Below, piece after piece: positions 39,784-48,441 of a stretch of DNA of 64,000 bases. Numbering within the stretch: the stretch's first letter is position 1; every line of letters starts with the position of its first letter. Source of the stretch: a virus; IMG/VR virus record IMGVR_UViG_3300017963_000208, positions 1 to 64,000 of that record; one strand, written 5' to 3'. The notes under the pieces are model-generated. The model was not told the DNA's origin. It searched no databases and saw only the letters and a program-made list of their open reading frames with translations. The position numbers were made by a program, and so were the translations under genes.

Positions 39784-39911
39784 TGGCTTTCATTCGTAGG
39801 ACTCCTGAAGAAATGGAAAAACTCCATAAGGAGATGTCTCCTAAAAAGAAGAAAAAAGAAAAGAAAAAAAAGAAAGAGAAGAAAGAAAAAGTAGAGGAAA
39901 AAGAGGAGTAG
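39783..39911 (+). CDS. 42-residue lysine/glutamate peptide
   Basis: MAFIRRTPEEMEKLHKEMSP is followed by an almost pure KKKEKK run. It is coupled to the DUF5661-like gene by TAATG. Probably a charged helix; function unknown. Confidence 0.5.
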   Translation: MAFIRRTPEEMEKLHKEMSPKKKKKEKKKKKEKKEKVEEKEE

Positions 39912-39918
39912 AATGTAA

Positions 39919-40605
39919 ATGGCTCGGTCATCTAGTGTAGACGCCGTAGAGAGATTCAGATTCAATGTATACGTCTTTAACGTAGGATTTGACCTCTCTA
40001 ATGTTGCTAAGAATTTTACTGGGTTTTTAAGAGCTGGTTTCTCTGAAGTTACTTTGCCTCGACAGAATACTCAGGCTATAGAGTACAGAGAAAATGTAGA
40101 TCAGGCTCATCCGCAACTTATACCCGGCTTAACTAGATACGAGCCAATCGTATTGAGGAGAGGAGTTACCTCTAGCTCAGACTTTTTTAGATGGGCAAAA
40201 GATACCCACAATCCTTCCGAAATCGTTTCCACAGGTATTCAGAGGCTCAGCGGTGATGCTTCTGCTGCCCCTCCCGCACAAACTGCCGATTTTCGTAGAG
40301 ACGTGTTGGTTGTCGTGTATGGGCGAGGTGGTGGAACACAAACGGAAGACCCCACAGGCATCAGTCAAAGAGTCGTGGGAGCTGCTGGAGCGGCTTCTGG
40401 ACTATCGGCTCTAGGGGATGTAAAGAAAGCGTGGCTTCTCAGGAACGCCTGGGTATCTTCATATAAACCTGGGGACGACTTATCTGCAACCGAAGATACA
40501 ACGAAGCTGGTAGAGGAAATAGAGCTTCGTTACGAGTCTTTCGAGGAAATCTCACTTGAGGCACTTACAAGTCAGGCCCTATCTCTTGGTACAGGTATTC
40601 TTTAA
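39919..40605 (+). CDS. Tail tube-like protein 2
   Basis: 228 aa. It begins MARSSSVDAVERFRFNVYVF and has RAGFSEVTLPRQNTQAIEYR, LRRGVTSSSDFFRWAKD and LLRNAWVSSYKPGDDLSATE, parallel to the main tube protein. It has a longer insertion (about 120-165, Gly/Ala-rich) before the last strands. AGA-rich codon use suggests fewer copies. Likely a tube-initiator or terminal ring. Confidence 0.8.
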   Translation: MARSSSVDAVERFRFNVYVFNVGFDLSNVAKNFTGFLRAGFSEVTLPRQNTQAIEYRENVDQAHPQLIPGLTRYEPIVLRRGVTSSSDFFRWAKDTHNPSEIVSTGIQRLSGDASAAPPAQTADFRRDVLVVVYGRGGGTQTEDPTGISQRVVGAAGAASGLSALGDVKKAWLLRNAWVSSYKPGDDLSATEDTTKLVEEIELRYESFEEISLEALTSQALSLGTGIL

Positions 40606-41147
40606 TGGCTAGAAGTAATAATGCAGATCCTTTAGATAGATTTAGATGGAAAGTATATATTGTAGCTCCTGCGGGAACACAGTTTTCTAGAGCTGGTTTT
40701 ACTACCTGTTCATCCCCTGGAATTACTATAGATTATAATGCTTATCCCGAAGGTGGAAGTCATATGGTTCCTAGATTGATCCATAATGGAGCCACTTTTA
40801 AACCTATTACCCTTACTAGAGGAGTCATTTCTCAAAAAGGGGTAGATGATTTCTCTAAATGGATGGAAGATGTATTTAAGGCCTTAAATCCTGAACCAGG
40901 CTCCGCCCCTGTTAAAAACTATCGTAGAGATATAGTGATTGAGCATTTAGACAGGGATGGAGATGTAGTGAAAAGGTATACTATGAGAAATTGTGTGCCT
41001 ACCGCCTACGAGCCTGCGTCCGATTTTAGTTCTATGGATGAGACAGCCCTCAGTATAGAAACCCTATCATTCAGCTATGAGGGGTTTGAGGAGCATACCG
41101 AAGGAGACTTAACTTCAGTTTTAGATAACCTAAGAGGCTTGTTCTAA
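40605..41147 (+). CDS. Tail tube-like protein 3
   Basis: 180 aa. MARSNNADPLDRFRWKVYIV, TRGVISQKGVDDFSKWMEDV and YTMRNCVPTAYEPASDFSSM place it in the same tube family. It starts inside the stop of the second tube-like gene. A minor ring near the baseplate, such as the T4 gp54 position, is plausible but inferred. Confidence 0.8.
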   Translation: MARSNNADPLDRFRWKVYIVAPAGTQFSRAGFTTCSSPGITIDYNAYPEGGSHMVPRLIHNGATFKPITLTRGVISQKGVDDFSKWMEDVFKALNPEPGSAPVKNYRRDIVIEHLDRDGDVVKRYTMRNCVPTAYEPASDFSSMDETALSIETLSFSYEGFEEHTEGDLTSVLDNLRGLF

Positions 41148-41159
41148 TAAGGAGGAATT

Positions 41160-41900
41160 ATGCTTATTGAACTACCTTGCGGCATCGTAAAAGATGACGT
41201 AGTGTACGATCACGTACGAATCAAAGAGCTTACAGGAAAGCAACAAAACTACTTAATGGACTTTGATTTGGCAGGAGACACTCTCGGACACATCCCGAAA
41301 ATGGTAAAGGATCTCGCCGTAGAATACCAGACCAAGGATGGTCAGATGGCAGAAATAAAGCCTGAAGAGGCCCTTGACCTTCTGACTACAGATGATATTG
41401 AAGTTATTCTGGTAAAAATTCGAGAGGCAACTTTTGGTAAGATGTTGGCCATGCAGGTCACTTGTCCTATGTGTGGTAAACAGCAGACAGTCAGTTTGGA
41501 CTTGTCTAAGCTTAAAATCAAGAAGCTAAAAAACAAGAAAAAACGTACTGCTAAAATTACGCTAAAAAAATCTAAGAAACAAGTAGTAGTCAGAATGTTG
41601 GGATTACAGCAACTTTTTGACCTTAACAAAGCTATTAGGGAATCCAATAAAGAATTCTACACCACTACCGTAGCCTTGTCTATTCAAGAAATTGATGGAA
41701 AAGTGGATGTCGTGGCAGAAGATATTGAGGAAATCCCCCTGACTGATCTACAACAAGTGGATAAAGCCTTTGATAAGATTCGGGGTTCTATAGATAATAA
41801 AGTTCAGCATGACTGCGAGGCGTGTAAGTTTGAGTTTGAGACTCCGCTGCCCGTAGTCGAGCCAGCTTTTTTCGCCCCATCGCAGACCCTTTCAATATAA
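41160..41900 (+). CDS. Tail assembly chaperone, short form
   Basis: 246 aa. Its place between tube and tape measure, and a sequence reminiscent of the T4 baseplate hub/tail chaperone-type family (IRIKELTGKQQNYLMDFD-like start, CPMCGK near 104 and CEAC near 222 as one zinc site), fit a tail chaperone. The gene carries the slippery heptamer TTTTTTC near its end, and the -1 frame stays open well beyond its stop. SD AAGGAGG. Confidence 0.75.
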   Translation: MLIELPCGIVKDDVVYDHVRIKELTGKQQNYLMDFDLAGDTLGHIPKMVKDLAVEYQTKDGQMAEIKPEEALDLLTTDDIEVILVKIREATFGKMLAMQVTCPMCGKQQTVSLDLSKLKIKKLKNKKKRTAKITLKKSKKQVVVRMLGLQQLFDLNKAIRESNKEFYTTTVALSIQEIDGKVDVVAEDIEEIPLTDLQQVDKAFDKIRGSIDNKVQHDCEACKFEFETPLPVVEPAFFAPSQTLSI

Positions 41901-42079
41901 TACCTACAGATTACATAGATCATCGATCTGATCTGTTAATGGATTACGGGTATTTAGGCGAAGCCTACAAATGGGGTCCGGACCAGGTTGATGGCCTTCC
42001 GTGGAGTTTTCGGAAGGAATTAATAGAAATTGATAAGACAGCAAGACAGGAAATAGCAAAGGATGGCAGGCGCTCATAG
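41160..42079 (+). CDS. Tail assembly chaperone, -1 frameshifted long form
   Basis: The zero-frame codons ending T-TTT-TTC at 41867-41873 are a classical slippery heptamer. After a -1 shift, translation continues RPIADPFNIIPTDYIDHRSD and on through YGYLGEAYKWGPDQ, 68 further codons to TAG at 42077, overlapping the tape-measure start at 42063. The product would be 306 aa. The long open -1 frame has protein-like composition and no SD of its own. This mirrors the lambda G/GT arrangement; the frequency of the shift is unknown. Confidence 0.8.
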
Positions 42080-44204
42080 TGTAAATATAGTCATTAGTGC
42101 TCACAACAGAGCTTCTAAACCTATAAAACAGGTTCGAAAGGACTTGAGTAGGTTCAGAACTGAGGTTGTACGCTTCAACCGAAATCTGTTTACGGCCAGT
42201 GCAATCATAGCCACTTTTGCCGCTGGATTCAGAAGGGCTTTTAACCTAGCGGGGGTGGGAGCCCAGTTTGAGTTTGTTCGGCAGCAATTCTTAAAGACTT
42301 TTGGGCCTCAGGACTATCTCCCTACTCTAAAGAAGGCCGCAAGAGGCACCATGGATTCTCTAACCATGATGCAATTGGCTGTTAAAAACTATGCTCGTGG
42401 GCTAAGTAAGTATGAAACAGAAAAGATATTTACTTTGTCCGTGGGAGCTGCAAAGATTTTGGGCACCAGTACTGCCAATGCTGCAAAACAAATGTCTTCT
42501 GCCTTTACCAACTTGAGTGTAAAAGGACTTCAAACATTTCTAGTTGCCTTAAACACCAACAACCAATTCTCCAACATGAACGTCCTTATCCAGAAGCTGA
42601 CTAAAGGACTTAACGCTGCAGGTCGGATGACCGAAAACTTTCGTAGGGTAGCTCTAGCCGAGCTATCTAAGGCTCTAATGCAGTTTGTGGATACAGGGGA
42701 TAACGCTCTCCAAGTATTTATGGCTGCCAAATCTAGTTTTCAAGATTTGCGTCAGGTCATAGGATCATTCCTAGGAAGAGCTATGGCTCCCCTGGCCAAA
42801 CAAGTAGCCATGTTGAACTTTGGTATCTTTGCCAAATTACTACCTATTTTAGATGGTGCAACCGACCACATGAAGAGTTTGCGAACAGGAGTTGTTGCTC
42901 TCGCACAGTCTATCGGCGGGTTGTTAACAATGGTTGGAGGTTTAGTAGGTGGTTGGTCTCTTTTACGTCTACTGTCTGCTACCTTGGGATTTAACTTAGC
43001 CCCATTAATCGGAATTATGGGCGTTCTAGGTGGAGCTTTTTGGGCTGCCAAAGATAAATCTAAAGGTTGGATGGAAACCCTGGCAGATATTGGGGCTGAA
43101 ATGAAGTTTTATTTCCAAGCCTTTGCCAGCTATAAAGACGGAATTTCTACCTTCTCCAGAGACGTAGCCATGAGAATTGGTGGAATGAGTGATAAGACCC
43201 AGGAAAGAATTTTAATGATTGCTAGAGCCTTAGTACACGTCAAACAAGCTCTAATGGGATTTTTTGATGGGGTAAAAGCGGTCTTTGGCCTTGTCGGGGC
43301 AATTGCGGCCAAGGTTGGAAGCGTTATAACAGGTATCGGTAAAGTCTTTGGCATGCATAAGCAGTTTTCCATAGAAACTGGGGCAGTAGTAAAGACAGGT
43401 GGTAAGCTTCTAGGGGTCGGAGCGGCTGCAGGTATTTTGGGAGGTATGGCTTTAGGCGGAGTAAACAAAGTCGCTAGATTGTTTGGCAGAGAAGGATTTG
43501 GAATAAAAGGAGGAAAGTTCTTTGACCGAATCTTTGGAAAGCGTGGAACAAGTGCTACCAAGCCTCTATATGTATTTGATGTTTCCGCAGCTCCGAAGGG
43601 CGTATTAGGTAAGTTTTTTGGAAAAGGTGCGGCAGCCGCAGGTGGAGCCGGGAGTCAGATGAGTTTATTCGGAGGAGCAGCGGCTGGCGGAATAATGGGC
43701 AAAATGGCTGCCTTCATGATGACTAGTGTGGGAGCTGCTTCTTGGACAGCTATTGCTGGAGTGGTTATTGCGGGTCTTTTGGCTGGTGGAATAATTGGAA
43801 TTCTGATAGATCACGTAATGTCCAAAATCACTGGAGAAAAGTCCTACTGGATGACAGGAGATGTCGGTCCTACTGGCAGTAGAGTCTCTTTGGAGGGAAT
43901 GACTCCTGAGCAAAGAAAAAGAATGCATGCTGGTATAGGCCAGGGAGAGGTAAGTATTGCTGGTCGAAAGGTAGACACCTCTGAACTTACTGAACAAACC
44001 AAGGAAAGATTTAGAAATCTAGTTTCTCAGGGAGGTATGGTTTCTACAGCTCAGTTGGAGCGGATATTGTCAGATATGAAGCTGACAAACGAGGAATTAC
44101 TAGAAGTCAATAAGATGATGGAGAGGGACTTGAGTAAAGAACCTTTTCAGTCTGTTAATGACAAACCCAATCAGTGGTCTAATTTTATGGGGCCTAAGAC
44201 TTAA
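42063..44204 (+). CDS. Tail tape measure protein
   Basis: 713 aa. The N-terminal helical part has VNIVISAHNRASKPIKQVRK, a common tape-measure start. Long helices, hydrophobic Gly/Ala stretches (about 275-330 and 555-585) and TAQLERILSDMKLTNEELLE near the end fit the family. It directs tail length and is likely ejected with DNA. At roughly 0.15 nm per residue the tail would be near 100 nm; this is a rule-of-thumb estimate. Confidence 0.85.
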   Translation: MAGAHSVNIVISAHNRASKPIKQVRKDLSRFRTEVVRFNRNLFTASAIIATFAAGFRRAFNLAGVGAQFEFVRQQFLKTFGPQDYLPTLKKAARGTMDSLTMMQLAVKNYARGLSKYETEKIFTLSVGAAKILGTSTANAAKQMSSAFTNLSVKGLQTFLVALNTNNQFSNMNVLIQKLTKGLNAAGRMTENFRRVALAELSKALMQFVDTGDNALQVFMAAKSSFQDLRQVIGSFLGRAMAPLAKQVAMLNFGIFAKLLPILDGATDHMKSLRTGVVALAQSIGGLLTMVGGLVGGWSLLRLLSATLGFNLAPLIGIMGVLGGAFWAAKDKSKGWMETLADIGAEMKFYFQAFASYKDGISTFSRDVAMRIGGMSDKTQERILMIARALVHVKQALMGFFDGVKAVFGLVGAIAAKVGSVITGIGKVFGMHKQFSIETGAVVKTGGKLLGVGAAAGILGGMALGGVNKVARLFGREGFGIKGGKFFDRIFGKRGTSATKPLYVFDVSAAPKGVLGKFFGKGAAAAGGAGSQMSLFGGAAAGGIMGKMAAFMMTSVGAASWTAIAGVVIAGLLAGGIIGILIDHVMSKITGEKSYWMTGDVGPTGSRVSLEGMTPEQRKRMHAGIGQGEVSIAGRKVDTSELTEQTKERFRNLVSQGGMVSTAQLERILSDMKLTNEELLEVNKMMERDLSKEPFQSVNDKPNQWSNFMGPKT

Positions 44205-44206
44205 TT

Positions 44207-44929
44207 ATGCGAAAATTTACCTCATACACTTCTAAGCCTTCCCTTCTAAAAGCCTTCCTAGTTCCAGTAGAGGCTAAGAATAATAGGATTCCTGTCAATC
44301 GTCAGGACCAAAATATCCTCGAATTGGGACAGTTTTATCTTAATCCAACTACTTGGAATGACAGTAAAGAAACCAAGTGGGTAAAACATATGGTTCCAGG
44401 TATGAGTGACCCTCATCAACAGTGGGTTGCTGGTGGTCCCAGAACTATTACGTTTGAGGCTCTAGTGACTCGGGATGTATCATCTAGTGAATCCAAGAAC
44501 AAAAAAGATAAAACTTCAGTAATTAATACCAGTAGAAAAAACTCAGTAGTTGCGGGTATTGCTTCAGCAGTACAGCAGATAGAAGGACTTACATCCTCAG
44601 AGGCTATCTTACAGCAGGGCGAGCGAGAAGGTTCCTTTTTGAACCTCGATATTACTGAAAAACTTAATTATTATCGTAGTTTACTTTATCCTAATGTGGT
44701 TTCTTCTGCGAATAGAGTTTCTAGTCCACCCAATCTGGTAAGACTTATAGTGGGAAGTACTTTGGGACAGAGAACCCAAACAGCCCGATTTGTAGTAGAC
44801 AAAATAGAAATTAGAGTAACCAAACAGTTTCCGGACCTTAGACCCATGGAAGCTGTGGTTGTGTTTACTCTCACCGAGTTTGTTGATAGACCTTTATCTT
44901 CTAAAAATGATATTCTTACGGACGTATAA
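44207..44929 (+). CDS. Baseplate tube-initiator / CIS tube-like protein
   Basis: 240 aa. QFYLNPTTWNDSKETKWVKH, GMSDPHQQWVAGGPRTITFE, then PPNLVRLIVGS, FVVDKIEIRVTKQFPDLRPM follow the order of the tube-connector proteins of contractile injection systems (Afp7-like N-domain). It would link the tube to the hub. Directly followed by a LysM-type gene as in those systems. Confidence 0.7.
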   Translation: MRKFTSYTSKPSLLKAFLVPVEAKNNRIPVNRQDQNILELGQFYLNPTTWNDSKETKWVKHMVPGMSDPHQQWVAGGPRTITFEALVTRDVSSSESKNKKDKTSVINTSRKNSVVAGIASAVQQIEGLTSSEAILQQGEREGSFLNLDITEKLNYYRSLLYPNVVSSANRVSSPPNLVRLIVGSTLGQRTQTARFVVDKIEIRVTKQFPDLRPMEAVVVFTLTEFVDRPLSSKNDILTDV

Positions 44930-45246
44930 TGGCAAATTTTAGACCTGGCTCTAGATATACCAATGGAACCTTCACTCTGAATCCAGAAGATGAAGAATTC
45001 TTAATACTTAGAGAAAACCTAGAAATCCCGGAATCTAGCGAAGACATATTCTTTGTCGTAGAAGGCGAGCACATTTACCGTCCTGAAACCATAGCGGTTG
45101 AGGTCTATGACCGTCCTGAACTGTGGTGGGTAATTGCAGACATCAATAATATTAGAGAGCCTTTATTTGACCTAGAGGTAGGACAGGAACTTAGAATTCC
45201 TCCTTTGGCCGTTGTATTAGAAGCCTTAGATATTATCAATAAGTAA
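44929..45246 (+). CDS. LysM-like baseplate protein (tail protein X / gp53-like)
   Basis: 105 aa. The end IAVEVYDRPELWWVIADINN followed by DLEVGQELRIPP is the LysM-like pattern of phage tail X and gp53 proteins. It starts inside the preceding stop codon. It likely strengthens the hub-wedge contact. Confidence 0.75.
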   Translation: MANFRPGSRYTNGTFTLNPEDEEFLILRENLEIPESSEDIFFVVEGEHIYRPETIAVEVYDRPELWWVIADINNIREPLFDLEVGQELRIPPLAVVLEALDIINK

Positions 45247-45251
45247 GGATT

Positions 45252-46961
45252 ATGCTAGCTGATTTAAATGAAATGACAGCCCCTTATTTTGAGGTTAGAG
45301 TAGGTCCCCCCTACGCCACTAGCGACCAATTAGTGTTACTCCCTCCTTATCTTCACAAGCTCATTCATGTTTTTGAGTATAGGGAAGTAGTAGACGGAGG
45401 CAAGGAATCTGCTAGCCAAGTCCGTATTTTGGTATATGAAGATAAAAATCAATCTGGTTCAGTCTTAGATTTGACCTTTGATAATCAAGCTGGTGTTAAA
45501 TCCCTGACCAAAGAAGAGGTTAGACAGGGTAGGGTACTAGCAGACAAAATTAGAGAAGAAGAAGAAATTCTTGCAAATATCTCTCTTGCTGACCAAAAAA
45601 AGAAAGAGGCTCAGGCTAAGAGAGTGGTAGAGCTTCGTAAAGAGCAGGCAGAACTAGCTTCCCAAGCCAGATTTGTTTTCCAAGAGAGAAATACTATAGA
45701 AGTTACCTGGGGTTACAGAAATACCGGTAAGCACGTTGACCTTAGCCCCAGAACTGCTAGAGGTGAAATACTTCAGATTAGGCAAAGATTCTCTAATGCT
45801 GATATCCCCGTTACTGAGGTACTGGCTGTAGACCAGGGCTTAGGAGAAATGTCAAAGATTTATCCCCAGGAAGCTGTAAATTTTACTGTAGGTAAGGTTA
45901 GACAGCTCTTAAAGGATAAGGTCATTCCTAATAGTGCTCAACCGGGGTCTAGTATAGATGAGGACAAAAGAAAAGACACCGCTCCAGCACGAGTAGACCA
46001 CCTTTTACAAGCTATCACCTATGGTGGATTCTTAAAAAATATAGACCTACGTTTATATTTGACTCCCGAGGAATTGAATCTGGACATCCAAGATGAGCGG
46101 AGTGGCAGAGTTTGGGGACTAGGTACTAACCTACACGGATTTATTAGTGAACTTGCTGAAAAGTTATTTGCCCACTATTACATTACAACTGAGGGCAAAA
46201 ATAACACTACCGTCATAAACTTTGTTTCTAGACGTAAATTTGAATCAGAGGCAGCTTTCCACTTTATGTGGAAGGTGGGGCAAAGTGACCGAGGTATTGA
46301 GACCAAAGATAAACAGACTGTTTATAATACTGTCAAAAGTGTCGATTTGGCTCTTTATCCCAAGGGAGGTTCTGGAGCTAGTTCTTCCGGTATTTGTGGA
46401 ATAACTAAGAAGCCTACAGGTCACATTGCTGGAGCTTCAGTGATTTTCTCGCCCAGGCACGGTGAATTAAAGGAACTTAGAGAGCAGTTAAAAAGAGAGA
46501 ACAAGAAGATAAAAGCCCAGCAAATGCAGGCTTCTGACCCAAAGAATGCAGAAGTCAATAATTCTACAGGGCTATCTACTTATAAAGAAAACTGCGGGTC
46601 TAACGACCACGAAGCCTCTGTGGACAGACTAGCTGGTAGAATGGAGAGAAGCCTCAAACTGTCGTTTCAGACCATTGGAATACCACTTCTGACTCCAGGA
46701 ACAATTAAAATGTCCAATATAGGTCTCAGGTATTCTGGAATCTATTATATGCTCTCTGTACACCACAAAATCACTCCCCAAGAAGGATATATCTGTAACT
46801 GCGTGGGTGAATCTAACTCAGTCACCACCGGCGGCACTTCTGTTGAGGGTCCTCCGGTAAGAACAGATTTAGCGGGTAATGTTAAGCTTCAGCTTAGATC
46901 TGACCCTGGTGAAGTGCGTAAAGGTCTGCAACCATTATTCAAGAAAGCCACTAAAAAGTAA
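45252..46961 (+). CDS. Baseplate hub protein (gp27/gpD-like)
   Basis: 569 aa. A first beta domain (PYFEVRVGPPYATSDQLVLL), a charged coiled-coil insert at about 95-140, FVFQERNTIEVTWGYRNTGK, and later YYITTEGKNNTTVINFVSR, LSFQTIGIPLLTPGTIKMSN and YYMLSVHHKITPQEGY fit the late-control D/gp27 hub family. It is followed by the spike gene as usual. Confidence 0.8.
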   Translation: MLADLNEMTAPYFEVRVGPPYATSDQLVLLPPYLHKLIHVFEYREVVDGGKESASQVRILVYEDKNQSGSVLDLTFDNQAGVKSLTKEEVRQGRVLADKIREEEEILANISLADQKKKEAQAKRVVELRKEQAELASQARFVFQERNTIEVTWGYRNTGKHVDLSPRTARGEILQIRQRFSNADIPVTEVLAVDQGLGEMSKIYPQEAVNFTVGKVRQLLKDKVIPNSAQPGSSIDEDKRKDTAPARVDHLLQAITYGGFLKNIDLRLYLTPEELNLDIQDERSGRVWGLGTNLHGFISELAEKLFAHYYITTEGKNNTTVINFVSRRKFESEAAFHFMWKVGQSDRGIETKDKQTVYNTVKSVDLALYPKGGSGASSSGICGITKKPTGHIAGASVIFSPRHGELKELREQLKRENKKIKAQQMQASDPKNAEVNNSTGLSTYKENCGSNDHEASVDRLAGRMERSLKLSFQTIGIPLLTPGTIKMSNIGLRYSGIYYMLSVHHKITPQEGYICNCVGESNSVTTGGTSVEGPPVRTDLAGNVKLQLRSDPGEVRKGLQPLFKKATKK

Positions 46962-47818
46962 TGGCCATAAAGTTATTTGATTGGACAGGAGAAACTACTT
47001 ATCTGGGCAAATCCAAAGGCCTAGTAGTAGATAATAGAGACCCAGACCACAAAGGTAGGATTAGGGTTCAGAGTCCAGTTTTTGGTATAACTGGTTGGAT
47101 TCCTTATCTTTCTCCGGACGATGGGTTTTACTCAGTTCCAGACATAGGTAACGTGGTATATTTGGAGCCGGCTGGCGGAGACCTTAGATTTCCTATAGCA
47201 ACTGCTCTAATTCATGGTGGAGAAAAAGGCAGTAGAGATATTCCTCCTGACTTTCAGAGAGATATACCTACTAACAGAGGTTGGTTCTCTCCGGGAGAAT
47301 TGGGTAGTACTGGTAAACCCACTAGTTTGAATAGTGGCCATTCTCTGCAGTTTGATGATGGTTTAGCCGTACTGGACGATGGAAGTGTCACTCACAGTGC
47401 GGAATCTAGAGGGGTTCGTATGACCACTTCTGGAGGTCATGCTCTCCGTATGATGGAAGAGGCCTCAGATGGAAGTCAAGAAAATCGCGTAGATATTAAG
47501 ACCTCCAAGGGATTGACTATAGAACTCATTGACGACACAGATGGCTCTGATCCCAATAGAATACGTATTAAAAATAGTGCTGGCACCATCTTTATCGATA
47601 TTGATATGGAGAATGATATCATAGAGATAGACGCCAATAATGTGAAAATAGGTACCAATGCTGCGGAGGCTATTGTAAGAGGAGACACTTTTAGAACTCT
47701 CTTTAATAGTCACCGACATATATCGGGTGCTCCCGGAGTTCCTACAGACGTTCCTACTCAACAGATGGACCCATCCAGTTCTAATACTCATTTAAGCTCT
47801 AAACACAAGGTAGAATAA
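46961..47818 (+). CDS. Baseplate central spike (gp5/gpV-like)
   Basis: 285 aa. An OB-fold near the N-terminus (GLVVDNRDPDHKGRIRVQSP, ITGWIPYLSPDDGFYSVPDI) is followed by strand repeats of a short beta-prism (RIRIKNSAGTIFIDIDMEND, IEIDANNVKIG). The tip region holds FNSHRHISGAPGVPTD with the paired histidines typical of a metal-binding spike tip. It pierces the outer cell surface. Confidence 0.85.
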   Translation: MAIKLFDWTGETTYLGKSKGLVVDNRDPDHKGRIRVQSPVFGITGWIPYLSPDDGFYSVPDIGNVVYLEPAGGDLRFPIATALIHGGEKGSRDIPPDFQRDIPTNRGWFSPGELGSTGKPTSLNSGHSLQFDDGLAVLDDGSVTHSAESRGVRMTTSGGHALRMMEEASDGSQENRVDIKTSKGLTIELIDDTDGSDPNRIRIKNSAGTIFIDIDMENDIIEIDANNVKIGTNAAEAIVRGDTFRTLFNSHRHISGAPGVPTDVPTQQMDPSSSNTHLSSKHKVE

Positions 47819-47820
47819 TT

Positions 47821-48042
47821 ATGGCTATGACCAAGAGTGATATGGCAGATTCCATTGAAGATGCTTTGACAGCAGCGGGTATACCTTTTAATATGAGTGC
47901 CACTACGGAAAGTGGTAAGAGTATGAGAGAAGTGTTGGAGGCTTTCTGTCAAGGACTTATTGATGGAATAGTAAATAAGGCTGAAATTACAACCACTTCT
48001 GGTGCTCCCGATAGTGAGCACACCGGGAATGTGACAGGATAA
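47821..48042 (+). CDS. Small helical baseplate-region protein
   Basis: 73 aa with SDMADSIEDALTAAGIPFNM, then MREVLEAFCQGLIDGIVN. Small proteins of this kind often sit between spike and gp25 in contractile phages. Its role is not known to me. It ends at the start of the gp25 gene. Confidence 0.6.
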   Translation: MAMTKSDMADSIEDALTAAGIPFNMSATTESGKSMREVLEAFCQGLIDGIVNKAEITTTSGAPDSEHTGNVTG

Positions 48043-48431
48043 TGGCTACTAAAAAGTATTTAGGAAAAGCTTTAAAATTTCCCATAGATACGAAATTCGT
48101 ACCTGAGGACGGAGTAGACCTAGTTTTACAGGATGTACAACTTTTGTTGCTAACTCGTCCCGGAGAGAGGGTAATGAGACCGACTTTTGGATGCGGTATA
48201 AATACCCGTCTTTTCGATAATTTAGATACAGTAGCTAGCGTAGGTGCGGTAGATATAGCAGAAGCCATACGGGAGTTCGAACCTAGAGTTAATCTCCTAG
48301 AGGTGGTTCCAGTTATAAATAGATCACAAGGTATTGTCTTGTTTAGAGTCAGAATGCTTATTAGAGACGCAAATGTAGAGACGAACCTAGTCTTTCCTTT
48401 TAAGCCTGCATCTGAACTAAGTAACAGATAA
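48042..48431 (+). CDS. Baseplate wedge protein gp25-like
   Basis: 129 aa. LKFPIDTKFVPEDGVDLVLQ, LLLLTRPGERVMRPTFGCGI and IAEAIREFEPRVNLLEVVPV are the standard gp25 pattern, including the EPRV segment. It joins sheath and wedge. Confidence 0.93.
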   Translation: MATKKYLGKALKFPIDTKFVPEDGVDLVLQDVQLLLLTRPGERVMRPTFGCGINTRLFDNLDTVASVGAVDIAEAIREFEPRVNLLEVVPVINRSQGIVLFRVRMLIRDANVETNLVFPFKPASELSNR

Positions 48432-48441
48432 GGAATAAGAC

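Noticed and set aside
43130-43561. 143-codon minus-strand frame within the tape-measure gene
   Set aside because: Pro/Thr-rich antisense shadow of a helix-coding gene; no SD and no known features.
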